A stretch of DNA of 64,000 nucleotides from Streptomyces lonarensis (GCF_012033735.1 NZ_JAAVJD010000001.1:1-64000), one strand, 5' to 3'; positions 1 through 7,892 are shown, counted from the stretch's first letter. Made by a program: numbers and translations. Notes: a model not told the origin generated them from the sequence alone.

Positions 1-20
1 GCGCGCACCGTAGCCACAGG

Positions 21-48
21 CCGGCGGACATCTCGAACCATCCGCCGG
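21..48. terminator. Small hairpin near left edge
   Basis: An 8-bp perfect inverted repeat, CCGGCGGA (21-28) and TCCGCCGG (41-48), encloses a 12-nt loop. It may be the terminator of a gene left of the window. No U-tract is visible, which is common in Streptomyces. Confidence 0.35.
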
Positions 49-146
49 TGGGGTGCCGGCGTTAGTGATGTGTGCCTCCGGCGGGTCCTCTCTCGGAGGG
101 GGAGGGGGCTGGTTGGTGGGGTGCGGGTGCGTTGTGGTGGGGGTGA

Positions 147-304
147 GGGCGGGGTTCCCTCCTCGGCCGGTCACCCGGGGGGCGTACCAGGAACCCGGGC
201 TCGGCGTCCAGGCCGGGCCGCTTCGCGGTCGCTGCGCGAGCCAGGACACCGAGCCCGGAACCCTGGTACGGCGGAGCTGTCCGACCGAGGAGGGAACCCC
301 GCCC
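147..304. repeat. Long imperfect inverted repeat (about 60-nt arms)
   Basis: Left arm 147-209 and right arm 244-304 can fold on each other. The outermost 20 bp pair perfectly. After an internal mismatched loop, GTACCAGG pairs with CCTGGTAC and CCGGGCTCGG with CCGAGCCCGG. The apex holds its own small hairpin (CCGCTTCGCGG, around 218-228). At two positions the plus strand has C-A mismatches that become G-U wobbles in a minus-strand transcript. No credible gene overlaps it. A structured RNA, a single-strand origin or a transfer locus are all possible; the sequence does not decide. Confidence 0.7.
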
Positions 305-384
305 AGGTGTGTTGTGGGCTTGGCCCGGCGGGGCGGGTGCGGGGCGGTGGTGTGTGAAAAGGCAGGTCAGAGCGCCTATCAGGG

Positions 385-501
385 TTGACCCAACCCCTAG
401 AACATGGTTTAATTAAGCATGCCGGAAGGGGAGGGCAACCCCCGACCGGTGGCCCCGGGCGAACGACCCGGCGGAACCCCCTCTCACCAGGAGAACCAAC
501 G
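385..501 (+). promoter_or_regulatory. Promoter and structured leader 1
   Basis: A sigma-70-like promoter is visible: TTGACC (385-390), a 17-nt spacer, then extended -10 TGG-TTTAAT (405-413). The leader then carries a hairpin with AGGGCAAC in its loop (about 421-448), a second GC hairpin (about 454-472) and CTCTCACCAG (481-490) just before the start codon at 502. The same order of elements recurs upstream of 1697 and 5865, and without the promoter upstream of 2450. Confidence 0.7.
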
Positions 502-1134
502 ATGGAAACCCCCTCTGCTGTTGCCGAACTGGCTCATCCGATCGCTGTCCAGCTCGGCGGGAACTGGCGACCGCGGCAGGCGTACCACGGCGCCCGGGAG
601 CTGGATTACGCCGCTCTCTTCACGCACCTCGACGGCCGACAGCTCCACCTCTCCGAGCGGTTCGACGACCCCGGTCGCCTGCACATCCGGGGCGCATTCC
701 CCGCTACTGACTATCCTTTCCGCAGGGGCGAGCGTGACAGTATCCGAGTCGCCATGAACACCGGCGTGGCGGAAATTGCGGAACTCATCAAGTCCGACCT
801 GATTCCGGTGCACCGTGACGTGCACAGCCGCGTGAAGGAGCACAACCGCAAGCAAGGTGAGATACGGCGGAATGTCGAAGAGACCGCACGTGATCTCTCC
901 TCCAGGCTCCCCGGCGCCCAAGCGCGAATCGACGGATCAAACGCCTACATCTACATGAATCTTGAGCCCGGAGAGGTTCGCATCGGGCTCGACGGAGACA
1001 CGGTGAACATCGCTCTCAACGATGCACCCCGTGTCATCGCCGACGCCGTCGTTTACGCCGTAAGTCGATTCCTGCCGCACGTCCAAACCCCCGAGGAAGA
1101 GTACGGCGAATGCTTCCACGGGCGCGACCTCTAG
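502..1134 (+). CDS. Hypothetical protein, 210 aa
   Basis: I do not recognise this family. The ATG at 502 follows CAGGAG at a good distance and is the first start after the structured leader, so it is preferred over upstream in-frame starts. The protein is mixed-charge and soluble. A central segment (about 110-150) is rich in Lys/Arg/Glu and probably helical. The C-terminal part contains an acidic stretch (PEEEYGE). There is no signal peptide or membrane segment. It is the first gene of a block of small mobile-element genes sharing one type of promoter and leader, so it is probably expressed with them. Confidence 0.7.
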   Translation: METPSAVAELAHPIAVQLGGNWRPRQAYHGARELDYAALFTHLDGRQLHLSERFDDPGRLHIRGAFPATDYPFRRGERDSIRVAMNTGVAEIAELIKSDLIPVHRDVHSRVKEHNRKQGEIRRNVEETARDLSSRLPGAQARIDGSNAYIYMNLEPGEVRIGLDGDTVNIALNDAPRVIADAVVYAVSRFLPHVQTPEEEYGECFHGRDL

Positions 1135-1147
1135 GTGCCGGTCCCAT

Positions 1148-1176
1148 GGGCGGCGCGCTCTCGCGGCGCGCCGCCC
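1148..1176 (+). terminator. GC hairpin between genes
   Basis: GGGCGGCGCGC (1148-1158) pairs perfectly with GCGCGCCGCCC (1166-1176) over a 7-nt loop. It lies between two forward genes and could be a terminator, an attenuator or an mRNA-stabilising element. Comparable GC hairpins occur in other gaps of this block (2132-2164, 4185-4211, 6138-6162). Confidence 0.55.
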
Positions 1177-1209
1177 CCCACGCACACACAAGAACCGAAA
1201 GGCCATGTG

Positions 1210-1569
1210 ATGAGCGCCGACGTATTCGTCATTCAGCCCCGATGGACCGTCCAGGCCCCGCATTTGCGTTGCACCCTCAAGCGCGCGCTTGCCCTTCAAG
1301 CCACGCAAAATGTGTGGTCAAGTACCGAGCACATCAATAATGCTGTGGAGATGACCTACGGTGATCAACTCCCCGACTCTGGGCGGTGGGAACTCACCCG
1401 CTCTCAACTCCGCACTCTCAAGATCGCTATCGAATGGCGCAGGGCAAGGCGTTCGGCCAGTGACGGGAGGGTCGCCCCTCACGTCCTCGAACACTGGGCG
1501 GAAATAGAAGAGGAGGTGATCGTCGCATATCGAGCCGCGAGTCATGCGGAAGGAATTGACTGGGTCTAA
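1210..1569 (+). CDS. Hypothetical protein, 119 aa
   Basis: A small soluble protein of unknown family. The ATG at 1210 is preceded by GAAAGG at about 7 nt, which favours it over in-frame starts further upstream. The C-terminal half is rich in Arg/Glu and probably helical (EWRRARRSAS, EIEEEVIVAYRAA). It sits between a GC hairpin and the second copy of the GGTTTAATTA promoter, so its transcript may end or be re-initiated right after it. Confidence 0.65.
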   Translation: MSADVFVIQPRWTVQAPHLRCTLKRALALQATQNVWSSTEHINNAVEMTYGDQLPDSGRWELTRSQLRTLKIAIEWRRARRSASDGRVAPHVLEHWAEIEEEVIVAYRAASHAEGIDWV

Positions 1570-1573
1570 GGGG

Positions 1574-1696
1574 TTGCTGACCAGTCAGGAACATGGTTTA
1601 ATTAATGATGTCGCAAGGGGGAGGGCAACCCTCCGACCGACACCCCGTCGGGGCCCACCGGCTCCGACGGAACCTCTCACCAGACAGGGAAACGAC
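1574..1696 (+). promoter_or_regulatory. Promoter and structured leader 2
   Basis: TTGCTG (1574-1579), a 17-nt spacer and the extended -10 TGG-TTTAAT (1594-1602) copy the geometry of leader 1. The flanking sequence GAACATGGTTTAATTAA is also shared with it. Downstream are the AGGGCAAC hairpin loop (about 1612-1637), a second hairpin and CTCTCACCAG (1674-1683), followed by ATG at 1697. Confidence 0.7.
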
Positions 1697-2119
1697 ATGC
1701 TCACCACGCCCCACAAGCGCACCGTCCAGGACTTCCCCACGGCGACGCTCGCACTGGCCGCGCCGTGGTTCCGTGCCCACCAGCTCGACACCCGCCCCGC
1801 TCTCGTCGTCGGCCCGTTCGGCGGACCGGAGTGTGCCGACGAGGCCACTATGGCGGTCGTCTGGTTCTTCACCATGGGCGCCCCGGAGCCCGGCGGCAGC
1901 CTCCAGGCGATGTTCCCCCACGAGCTGACACCGATCGACGACACGCTGACCACGATGCACGAGGACACGTTCCGCGACATCGTCCGCAGCCTGCGCCGGG
2001 GGCGGTTCGCCTACGACGACGGCGGCGCGCTCTGTGACGCCGTCCGCCGGGCGTGGCGCGAGCGGGCCGGACTGGCCGACGCCGACTCGGCAGCGCGGCA
2101 CACACGCCGCCACAACTGA
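1697..2119 (+). CDS. Hypothetical protein, 140 aa
   Basis: A small soluble protein I do not recognise. The ATG at 1697 follows AGGGA in the leader. There is a hydrophobic patch with aromatics (VVWFFTMG) near residue 60, too short and polar-flanked for a clear membrane span. The C-terminal third is basic. It is driven by the second GGTTTAATTA promoter and followed by a 330-nt leader-like gap before the next gene. Confidence 0.65.
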   Translation: MLTTPHKRTVQDFPTATLALAAPWFRAHQLDTRPALVVGPFGGPECADEATMAVVWFFTMGAPEPGGSLQAMFPHELTPIDDTLTTMHEDTFRDIVRSLRRGRFAYDDGGALCDAVRRAWRERAGLADADSAARHTRRHN

Positions 2120-2449
2120 CCACCAGGACCACCGGTCCGGAGGAGGGCAACACCTCCGGACCGGCTGGCCTCCACGCCGAAGCGGACACCCCTTCGGGGC
2201 GGCAGGACAGGTCCGGTGCGTTCACCGCCGTCGGCCGACTCCGCCGCAGACGGCTCCGCCGACCGCCGGCGGGCACCGGACCGACAAGGACGCGCCCCGC
2301 GGGGGCGCGGCAGCCCCTGCCGTCGCGCAGGCGCGACGGCCCCGCGACCCGCTCGTCCCTCACGGCCCGCGCCGGTGGTGCAGCGCCGCTGCCAACGCAC
2401 GGTCCGTCCTGCGGCCGGACCACACACTCTCACCAGAAAGACCAGCTCA
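2120..2449 (+). promoter_or_regulatory. Long leader of the DUF3560 gene with AGGGCAACA hairpin
   Basis: This 330-nt gap has no credible gene. It opens with a perfect 12-bp stem, CCGGTCCGGAGG (2132-2143) and CCTCCGGACCGG (2153-2164), whose loop is AGGGCAACA. It ends with CTCTCACCAGAAAG (2427-2440) ten nucleotides before the GTG start. The two elements match those of leaders 1 to 3, but I see no TTTAAT promoter here, so it may be read through from upstream. Confidence 0.6.
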
Positions 2450-3460
2450 GTGACTATCGAGATCACCCACACCCGGCGAGAAGGAACCCTGATCGAGGGC
2501 ACGAGCCGAGGCGACGGATCGGCCGAGATCCTGCGGCTCCGCGAGTATGGCCGCACCCAGCGCCAGCCCTTCCGCTGGAGCCGAAACCTCGACTGCTGGT
2601 ACCTCCCCCACAGCCGCGACCACGCCACGTACACCCCCTCACTCGAACTCCTCGCGCAGCGACTCCGCGACGCAGGCTTCGAGGTCACGCTGACCATCGA
2701 CAACGCCGACCGCCGATCGTTCTCCGACGCCGAGCACGACCGGGAGGAAAAGGCCCAAGCCAGGGCCGAACGGTTCGGCAACTACGCCGAGGCCGCCGCC
2801 CGGAACTCCGAGGCAGCGTGGAAGAAGAGCCACGACATATCCGAGCGGTTCGCTGGTGGCCAGCCCATCCTCATCGGACACAACTCCGAGCGCCGAGCCC
2901 GCCGCGACCACGAGCGGATGGACGGGGCGATGCGAAAGAGCATCGGCGAACGCGACCGCGCCGACCACTGGAGCGGCCGGGCGCAGGCCGCCGCCGACTA
3001 CGAGCAGTTCAAGAAGAGCCCCGGCCGCACACTCCGCCGCCTCGACAAGCTGCGGGCCGACCTCCGCGCGGTCGAGAAGTGGCAGCGCGGCGAGCGCGCC
3101 AAGGGCTACTCCCGCAACCCCGACGACCCCGAGCTGGCCATCCGCCACGAGGAACTGACCGAAGAGATCGAGCACTGGCAACAGGCCATCAAGGATGCCG
3201 AGGCTCAGGGCGTCAAGGTCTGGTCGAAGGCGGACTTCTCCCGCGGCGACTTCGTCCTCTACCGCGGCACCTGGTACGAGGTGCTGCGCGTCAACCCGAA
3301 GTCGCTCACCATCCCGCACATCCACAACGGCACCGGCCGGCACATCGTCCGCGCCACCGGCAACCAGCACGACTGGACCTGGACAGCCCCCTACGACGAC
3401 GTGTCGGGACGCATGGGCGCAGACGAGATGCAGCAGCCGCCCCCGGCCGAGGCCGAGTAG
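2450..3460 (+). CDS. DUF3560 domain protein, 336 aa
   Basis: This resembles the DUF3560 family found on actinobacterial plasmids and phages. Its hallmark is the segment RAERFGNYAEAAARNSEAAWKK followed by a GQPILIGHNSERRARRDHERM-type stretch (about residues 105-165). An N-terminal domain (about 1-90) is followed by a long, charged, probably coiled-coil middle. A C-terminal domain containing FVLYRGTWYEVLRV looks like a small beta barrel. The GTG at 2450 is taken as the start because it directly follows the conserved CTCTCACCAGAAAG element. Its biochemical role is unknown; such proteins usually sit among transfer or accessory genes. Confidence 0.75.
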   Translation: MTIEITHTRREGTLIEGTSRGDGSAEILRLREYGRTQRQPFRWSRNLDCWYLPHSRDHATYTPSLELLAQRLRDAGFEVTLTIDNADRRSFSDAEHDREEKAQARAERFGNYAEAAARNSEAAWKKSHDISERFAGGQPILIGHNSERRARRDHERMDGAMRKSIGERDRADHWSGRAQAAADYEQFKKSPGRTLRRLDKLRADLRAVEKWQRGERAKGYSRNPDDPELAIRHEELTEEIEHWQQAIKDAEAQGVKVWSKADFSRGDFVLYRGTWYEVLRVNPKSLTIPHIHNGTGRHIVRATGNQHDWTWTAPYDDVSGRMGADEMQQPPPAEAE

Positions 3461-3529
3461 CCACCTCCCCGCCCGCTCCGGCGGCCGAGCCCCGGCGCGG
3501 GCCGCTCCTCACCAGAACAGGACCCCACC

Positions 3530-4174
3530 ATGACCACGCGACTCCTCGCACGACCTGCCACTGCCCCCGACACCGAAGCGAGCAGGCTCACCGCGCTCGC
3601 GACCGAGGGCAGCACCACCGTTCCGCCGTACCGCGTCGGCGCTCCCGACATCCAGTGCCGGTACCCCGTGATCATCGGCGAGAACCAAGTCATCGGCCGC
3701 GCCTACCGGTGGCACCGCGACTGGCTTGTCCTCACCACCGAGGGCGAACGCAACCTCCGCCGCCCACCCAAGGGGACACCCGGTACCGAGATGGCAGCCG
3801 CCCACCTCGCCCAGCAGTACGCCGCCGGTCAGATCGGCTCCGTCCCCCTGCACCAGGTCCTCGCCGACTCGCCCGCACCGCTCTGTGGCCCGGTACCCCT
3901 CCTCCACCCCCGGATGCCGGTCAACGACCGCAACACCGAGAGCGCCGAGACCGCCTTCGGGGGACTCGCCGCCCACCACTGGCGGGCCGTCCTCACCGGA
4001 TTCCCCGGCAGCGACAACCACTGGTACCTCTCCTGCGAGCTGTGCCCGTGGGAAGGCCCGAAGTTCTGGTCGCACCTGCGTGGCCGCAACGGCCAGCCGC
4101 CGAGCCCACGCCGCCACAAGGGCGGGTGCATCGGAGAGGACGAAGTCCGCCGACTGATCCCCGCCTACCAGTAA
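3530..4174 (+). CDS. Hypothetical protein with CELCPWEGP zinc-type motif, 214 aa
   Basis: Unknown family. The ATG at 3530 follows a CTCCTCACCAGAACAGGA element (from 3505). The C-terminal third contains CELCPWEGPKFW and a later GGCIG Cys, suggesting a small metal-binding site. The same C-x2-C-x-WEGP theme occurs in the protein at 5083-5688 (GGCLTCAWEGP), so the two may share a domain. An ALATEGSTTVPPYRV stretch precedes a predicted beta-rich middle. No membrane segment. It is co-linear with its neighbours and probably in the same operon. Confidence 0.65.
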   Translation: MTTRLLARPATAPDTEASRLTALATEGSTTVPPYRVGAPDIQCRYPVIIGENQVIGRAYRWHRDWLVLTTEGERNLRRPPKGTPGTEMAAAHLAQQYAAGQIGSVPLHQVLADSPAPLCGPVPLLHPRMPVNDRNTESAETAFGGLAAHHWRAVLTGFPGSDNHWYLSCELCPWEGPKFWSHLRGRNGQPPSPRRHKGGCIGEDEVRRLIPAYQ

Positions 4175-4184
4175 GAGCCCGACC

Positions 4185-4211
4185 GGGGCGGCGGCACCGC
4201 GCCGCCGCCCC
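4185..4211 (+). terminator. GC hairpin between genes
   Basis: GGGGCGGCGGC (4185-4195) pairs perfectly with GCCGCCGCCCC (4201-4211) over a 5-nt loop. It lies 10 nt after the stop of the preceding gene and 21 nt before the next start. It may be an intra-operon terminator or processing element. Confidence 0.5.
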
Positions 4212-4232
4212 GCTCTCCCGAAGGACAGCACC

Positions 4233-4643
4233 ATGCAGAACAAGCACACCCCCGAAAGCATCGTCATCCCCGACACCCCGGCCGCGATCCTGGAATGGGC
4301 CGCCCGCCACATCGAACACGTCGGCATCTACCAGGGACCTCGCCTGTTCGCAGGCCCCGGCCGCACGGCAACACTGCCCTGCTGGCCCCGTGGCGCCATC
4401 GAAGTCGCCGCCGGCCACGGGCGCGGAACCGCCGGCCGGACCTACGACTGGAACCGCATCGACCGAGCCCGCAACCAGGCGTTCGCCATCCTCGCGGAAA
4501 CCCTCACCGGACACCCCCTCGAAACCACGTCCCTGCACCGCGACGCCATCGACCGCTGGAGCGCCGAGCCCGGCCGCACCGCCGCCGACGCCGCCCACGC
4601 GTTCCGCGCCGCAGCCGCCCGCGCCGAACACGCACTGTTCTAA
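4233..4643 (+). CDS. Hypothetical protein, 136 aa
   Basis: A small soluble protein of unknown family. The ATG at 4233 has GAAGGA upstream. The composition is Ala/Arg-rich and largely helical, ending in FRAAAARAEHALF. It contains WNRIDRARNQAFAIL in the middle. It sits 44 nt upstream of the next gene and is probably co-transcribed with it. Confidence 0.65.
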   Translation: MQNKHTPESIVIPDTPAAILEWAARHIEHVGIYQGPRLFAGPGRTATLPCWPRGAIEVAAGHGRGTAGRTYDWNRIDRARNQAFAILAETLTGHPLETTSLHRDAIDRWSAEPGRTAADAAHAFRAAAARAEHALF

Positions 4644-4687
4644 CCCCCGCCGCCCAACCGCATCACCAGCCACCGAAGGCGCACACG

Positions 4688-5086
4688 ATGGACGAGACGA
4701 CAGACCACCGCACCCCCACCCGAACACCGAGCCGCCGAGGAGCCGCCACACCCAGCCGAGACGGCATCCACCGGCTCACCGTCCCCCTCCACCCCCGGCT
4801 CAGCGCCACCGAGCTCATCCGCGTACTCCTCGCAGCCCCCGGAGAAACCGACCTCACCGCCCTCGACCCCGTAGCCGTCCGCGCCCTCATAGCCGACGTC
4901 CTCACCCGGCACGGCGACGCCGTACTCGACCGGTCCCAATACCACCCGGAGCTCGACCACCACCAGGACGCCCGCCGCGCGGTACGCCGCGCGTACGGGC
5001 CGCGGTTCCTCGACGCCCCCGACGAACAGGCCGTACTCGCCGACCCGCTCAGAGAAGTCCTCGCCGCCACGAGCAGGACGCCGTGA
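4688..5086 (+). CDS. Hypothetical protein, 132 aa
   Basis: Unknown small protein. The first 25 residues are basic, Thr/Pro-rich and probably disordered. The rest is helical, with repeated AV/AL heptad-like stretches (TALDPVAVRALIADVLTRHG). The ATG at 4688 is preceded by GAAGG. Its stop codon overlaps the GTG start of the next gene (GTGA), which implies translational coupling. Confidence 0.6.
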   Translation: MDETTDHRTPTRTPSRRGAATPSRDGIHRLTVPLHPRLSATELIRVLLAAPGETDLTALDPVAVRALIADVLTRHGDAVLDRSQYHPELDHHQDARRAVRRAYGPRFLDAPDEQAVLADPLREVLAATSRTP

Positions 5087-5688
5087 CCGCCACCGACGCC
5101 GAGCCGACCGGAGCACGAGCACGGCAGACGTACTACTGGCGAGTGCGCAACGCGCGGACGCGCCACCGTCCCGAGAGCTCAGCGCACCGGTGGCACATCC
5201 AGCCCGGACACCCCGGCGGCGCGTACAGCGACCTCGGCCACGAGCTGGAACCGCCGGCACACCACGCCCCAACTCTCCTCTCCCGCAGCCGGCCGAAGCC
5301 CCGTGGACACGAGCAGCAGTTCCGGGGCGGATGCCTCACCTGCGCCTGGGAAGGCCCCGTCTACCCCGGCAGTGGGCACGGGGACGGCGACAACTCCGCG
5401 ATCGAGGACGCCCACGACCACGCCTTCCCCGGCTGGAGAGAGTTGCCCCCGATCACCCGCGCGAGAGACAGACGGCAGACCCAGAGGAACCTGACCCGCT
5501 GGACTCAGCTGACCTCTCAGTACCCGCTCGGCTGGGTGGACCAAGGCGCCCCGATCCTGGTCTGGTCCCGACACCGCCGCGAACCCCATCTCCCACCACA
5601 CAGGGGAAGCCCCCGCTACGAACTCCGCGTCGACCGGCCACCCACCCACCGGGACAAGCGGGCGACCGACCAGGACTCGCTCTTCTGA
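5083..5688 (+). CDS. Hypothetical protein with C-x2-C-x-WEGP motif, 201 aa
   Basis: The middle carries GGCLTCAWEGPVY and then ENDAHDHAFPGW-like residues (SAIEDAHDHAFPGWRELP), a Cys/His pattern that suggests metal binding. The Arg-rich N-terminus (RARQTYYWRVRNARTRHR) could contact nucleic acid, but this is inference. Similar proteins accompany actinobacterial conjugation genes, but I cannot name the family with certainty. The GTG start overlaps the previous stop. The third GGTTTAATTA promoter begins just after this gene. Confidence 0.65.
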   Translation: MTATDAEPTGARARQTYYWRVRNARTRHRPESSAHRWHIQPGHPGGAYSDLGHELEPPAHHAPTLLSRSRPKPRGHEQQFRGGCLTCAWEGPVYPGSGHGDGDNSAIEDAHDHAFPGWRELPPITRARDRRQTQRNLTRWTQLTSQYPLGWVDQGAPILVWSRHRREPHLPPHRGSPRYELRVDRPPTHRDKRATDQDSLF

Positions 5689-5710
5689 CGGCCGGGACCC
5701 CGAAGCAAAG

Positions 5711-5864
5711 GTGGTTTAATTAGTCCGCCGCGAGCGGACCAGGGCAACCTCCGACCGGCACGAACGTCGAACCCGACGCAGCACACCAGGCAGCAAATGA
5801 CGGCCAGCGCACAAGGGCAACAAGGCGCTGGCCGTCGCGTTCTCTCACCAGAAAGAACTCCACC
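5711..5864 (+). promoter_or_regulatory. Third GGTTTAATTA box and structured leader
   Basis: The extended -10 TGG-TTTAAT (5712-5720) is present, but the position 17 nt upstream (CCGGGA) is not a good -35. The leader contains GTCCGC/GCGGAC (a short hairpin), AGGGCAACC, and then a perfect 11-bp stem ACGGCCAGCGC (5800-5810) with GCGCTGGCCGT (5825-5835). The 14-nt loop of that stem again contains AGGGCAACA. CTCTCACCAGAAAG starts at 5842, just before ATG at 5865. Confidence 0.65.
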
Positions 5865-6143
5865 ATGCTATGCGACCGACACCCCGACCATCCCCAGCCC
5901 GGCGACATCACCCAGCTCAAGCCCGGTAACAGCATCGGCGCTGCCCCCAGCGACAGCTTCGTCATCGTCGAGGATTTCCCGCCCAGCGGCCGGCACCTCG
6001 TCCTCAACCTCCCCGCCGGCCACCCCCGCCAGGAGGACTGGGCCGCCGCCATCGCCCTGGCCGACATAGCCACACTCACCAGGCTCGAACCGGCAGGCAG
6101 CCGCACATGGACGCCGATACGAGACCCGGACGACGCCCCGTGA
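5865..6143 (+). CDS. Hypothetical protein, 92 aa
   Basis: A small acidic protein of unknown family. The ATG at 5865 follows the conserved CTCTCACCAGAAAG element, which supports it. The fold is probably alpha/beta (SFVIVEDFPPSGRHLVLNLPAG). It is the first gene after the third leader and precedes a DNA-binding-type gene by 42 nt. An 8-bp inverted repeat (CCGTGACC, 6138-6145, with GGTCACGG, 6155-6162) lies in that gap. Confidence 0.6.
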   Translation: MLCDRHPDHPQPGDITQLKPGNSIGAAPSDSFVIVEDFPPSGRHLVLNLPAGHPRQEDWAAAIALADIATLTRLEPAGSRTWTPIRDPDDAP

Positions 6144-6185
6144 CCCCGCAGAACGGTCACGGCCCACGAAGAACAGGAGACGACC

Positions 6186-6839
6186 GTGCCCCGCAAGACC
6201 GGCCGCGCGCTCTACTCACGCGCGGACCTGCGCCAGGTCCACCGAATCAGCGAATCGACCCTCCAGAACCTCTGGACCGACCGGGAGCGCAACGGCCACC
6301 CACCCGTCGCTGACACCATCGACGGCGTCATGCACTGGGACGGCGACGCATGGGCGACGTGGCACCACGAACTTCAGCGACAGCGCGCTGCGGCCAGCAC
6401 CACCAACCCACCGAAGCTCGACGGCGACCCCGAAGAGATGGTCGGCCCCGCCGAGGCCGCGAAGGTCTGCGGCTTCTCCGACTCCGCCACCGTCTCCCAC
6501 TACGTCAAGAACCCGCCCGCCAGGTGGCCCGAGCCGGACGACTGGGACGAACTCCCGACCCGGCGCCGCCCCAAGTGGAAGCGCTGGCGACTGTGGCAGT
6601 ACCTCGCGGAGCGCAAAGGCCGCGGCCACGCCGGCGGACGCCCCAAGGGGCGCCGCGGACTGGCCTACCCCTACCAGGGCGACGAACGGCTGACGCTCGC
6701 CCGGCAGGCCCTCGCGGAGAACCCCGGGGCCAAGAACGCCGAGTTGATCACGCTGCTCCAAGGGCAGACGGAGAAGACCTACTCCCGGCCGACCTGGAAC
6801 CTCATCCTCAAGTCCGCCCGCGAACACCCCGAGGAGTAA
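6186..6839 (+). CDS. Putative DNA-binding protein with two HTH-like segments, 217 aa
   Basis: The GTG at 6186 follows AGGAGA. Residues 9-30 (LYSRADLRQVHRISESTLQNLW) and about 85-107 (VGPAEAAKVCGFSDSATVSHYVK) each look like a MerR/excisionase-type helix-turn-helix. Each is followed by Trp-rich wing-like sequence (WDGDAWATW and WKRWRLWQYLAERKGR). A basic, glycine-rich linker (RGHAGGRPKGRRG) leads to a C-terminal segment with a third possible HTH (AKNAELITLLQGQTEKTYSRPTWNLIL). It is probably a regulator or accessory DNA-binding factor of the element; the target is unknown. Confidence 0.65.
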   Translation: MPRKTGRALYSRADLRQVHRISESTLQNLWTDRERNGHPPVADTIDGVMHWDGDAWATWHHELQRQRAAASTTNPPKLDGDPEEMVGPAEAAKVCGFSDSATVSHYVKNPPARWPEPDDWDELPTRRRPKWKRWRLWQYLAERKGRGHAGGRPKGRRGLAYPYQGDERLTLARQALAENPGAKNAELITLLQGQTEKTYSRPTWNLILKSAREHPEE

Positions 6840-6842
6840 CCC

Positions 6843-7022
6843 GTGCCCGACACCCCCTGCCCCCGCTGCGGCGGCCCGCTTGGTGAGCATCCGGCGCGCA
6901 CCCGGCTGACCCTCGACCGGGACGTTCGGATCTGCACGCCGTGCGGAACGGACGAAGCGACGCGCATCGCCCGAGGCGAGCCACCGATCCCCTTCGGGGA
7001 CTGGCCCATCCGAGCCAGCTGA
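6843..7022 (+). CDS. Small zinc-ribbon protein, 59 aa
   Basis: The GTG at 6843 lies four nucleotides after the stop of the previous gene. CPRCGG near the N-terminus and CTPCG about 25 residues later form a classic four-cysteine zinc ribbon. It is likely co-translated with the HTH protein. A strong terminator follows at 7060. The function is unknown; small zinc ribbons of this type are common accessory genes on Streptomyces plasmids. Confidence 0.6.
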   Translation: MPDTPCPRCGGPLGEHPARTRLTLDRDVRICTPCGTDEATRIARGEPPIPFGDWPIRAS

Positions 7023-7059
7023 CCACTGCGCCGCGGGCGATGCCGAGCTGAAGCTGCGA

Positions 7060-7092
7060 GAGGAGGGGGGGGCCGACGGCCCCCCCCTCCTC
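7060..7092. terminator. Bidirectional terminator
   Basis: A perfect 15-bp stem, GAGGAGGGGGGGGCC (7060-7074) and its complement (7078-7092), with loop GAC. It lies between the forward zinc-ribbon gene and the reverse small membrane protein whose stop is at 7094. It can therefore serve both convergent transcripts. Confidence 0.85.
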
Positions 7093-7093
7093 G

Positions 7094-7300
7094 TCACTGC
7101 TCCACGTCTCGCGGGAGAAGCAGCGCATACACCCCGAGCGCCAGGGTCATCGTGGTCACGAAGGCACCGGCACCGGTGCCCAGAGCGACGAGCGCGCTCC
7201 CGTCGACGGCGTAGAGGAGGAACGCCGCTGCGAGCGCGATCACGAGGGAAAACTGCACGGCGATGACGACGAGCAGCAGTCGTGTCCTGAAGGTTGGCAT
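7094..7300 (-). CDS. Small two-span membrane protein, 68 aa
   Basis: Two hydrophobic helices are evident: about residues 8-30 (LLLVVIAVQFSLVIALAAAFLLY) and 38-62 (LVALGTGAGAFVTTMTLALGVYALL). The N-terminus is positively charged (MPTFRTRL) and the tail short and charged. It stands alone on the minus strand, ending at a bidirectional terminator. Function unknown. Confidence 0.6.
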   Translation of the reverse strand: MPTFRTRLLLVVIAVQFSLVIALAAAFLLYAVDGSALVALGTGAGAFVTTMTLALGVYALLLPRDVEQ

Positions 7301-7892
7301 GCGGGTCTGAACCCATTCCGACTAGCGGAGGCCGGGAGCGGCGCAAGGCAGCCTCAGCCCGACCACCTGACAACAGTGGCCATGAGCTGAGGACGCGCCG
7401 ACGTTTCACATCCGCACGGAGCCGACCCGCAACTACCGGCTATGACCTCCCGATCTCTATCCGCCCCGGGGTTGGTGTGTGAAGTAGTTGGCTCTCCACG
7501 GCACGTCGACCCGTGGGGAGCCGAGACCGAGGTTGAAGTAGTGCCAGTACACTCTCGGCCTCGTGCTCGTAATGCGTAAGCATGCGCATCATGGCACAAC
7601 CGGCCAGTGGGCAGAGGCCCTTCCGGAGGGGTAGAGAGTGGCGTCACTGTTCCAACAACATCAACGCCGCTCGCGGGGTAGGACGCGCGAGACGGATGAC
7701 TCGGTCGCGTCAGCAAGGCGACCGTGAACGGCGACGTCTGGTCCAGCCGCACGAGTTGTGGGCGTTGAACCAGCAGGTGGCCTTTCGCCTCAGGGGCACT
7801 CGGGGGACGAGCTGCTCGTGTGAGGGCCATCGGTTCCGCCTTCAGGGGCACCTGTGCAGACCCTGCAGGCACCCCTCAGCGCCATCATGAGA
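7301..7892. other. Non-coding stretch, 592 nt
   Basis: No convincing gene on either strand: open frames here have atypical composition, no ribosome site and no recognisable protein. I see no strong repeat. It holds the promoter for the small membrane protein and the end of the DUF3800 gene. Confidence 0.5.

Noticed and set aside
2053-5688. A 1211-residue open frame across the left block
   Set aside because: It is Pro/Arg-rich, overlaps six well-supported smaller genes in other frames, and only its last 201 residues (5083-5688) look like real protein. It arises from high GC content.
7354-7890. Open frames on both strands between 7.3 and 7.9 kb
   Set aside because: No ribosome sites, atypical composition and no recognisable motifs. 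The gap is treated as non-coding.
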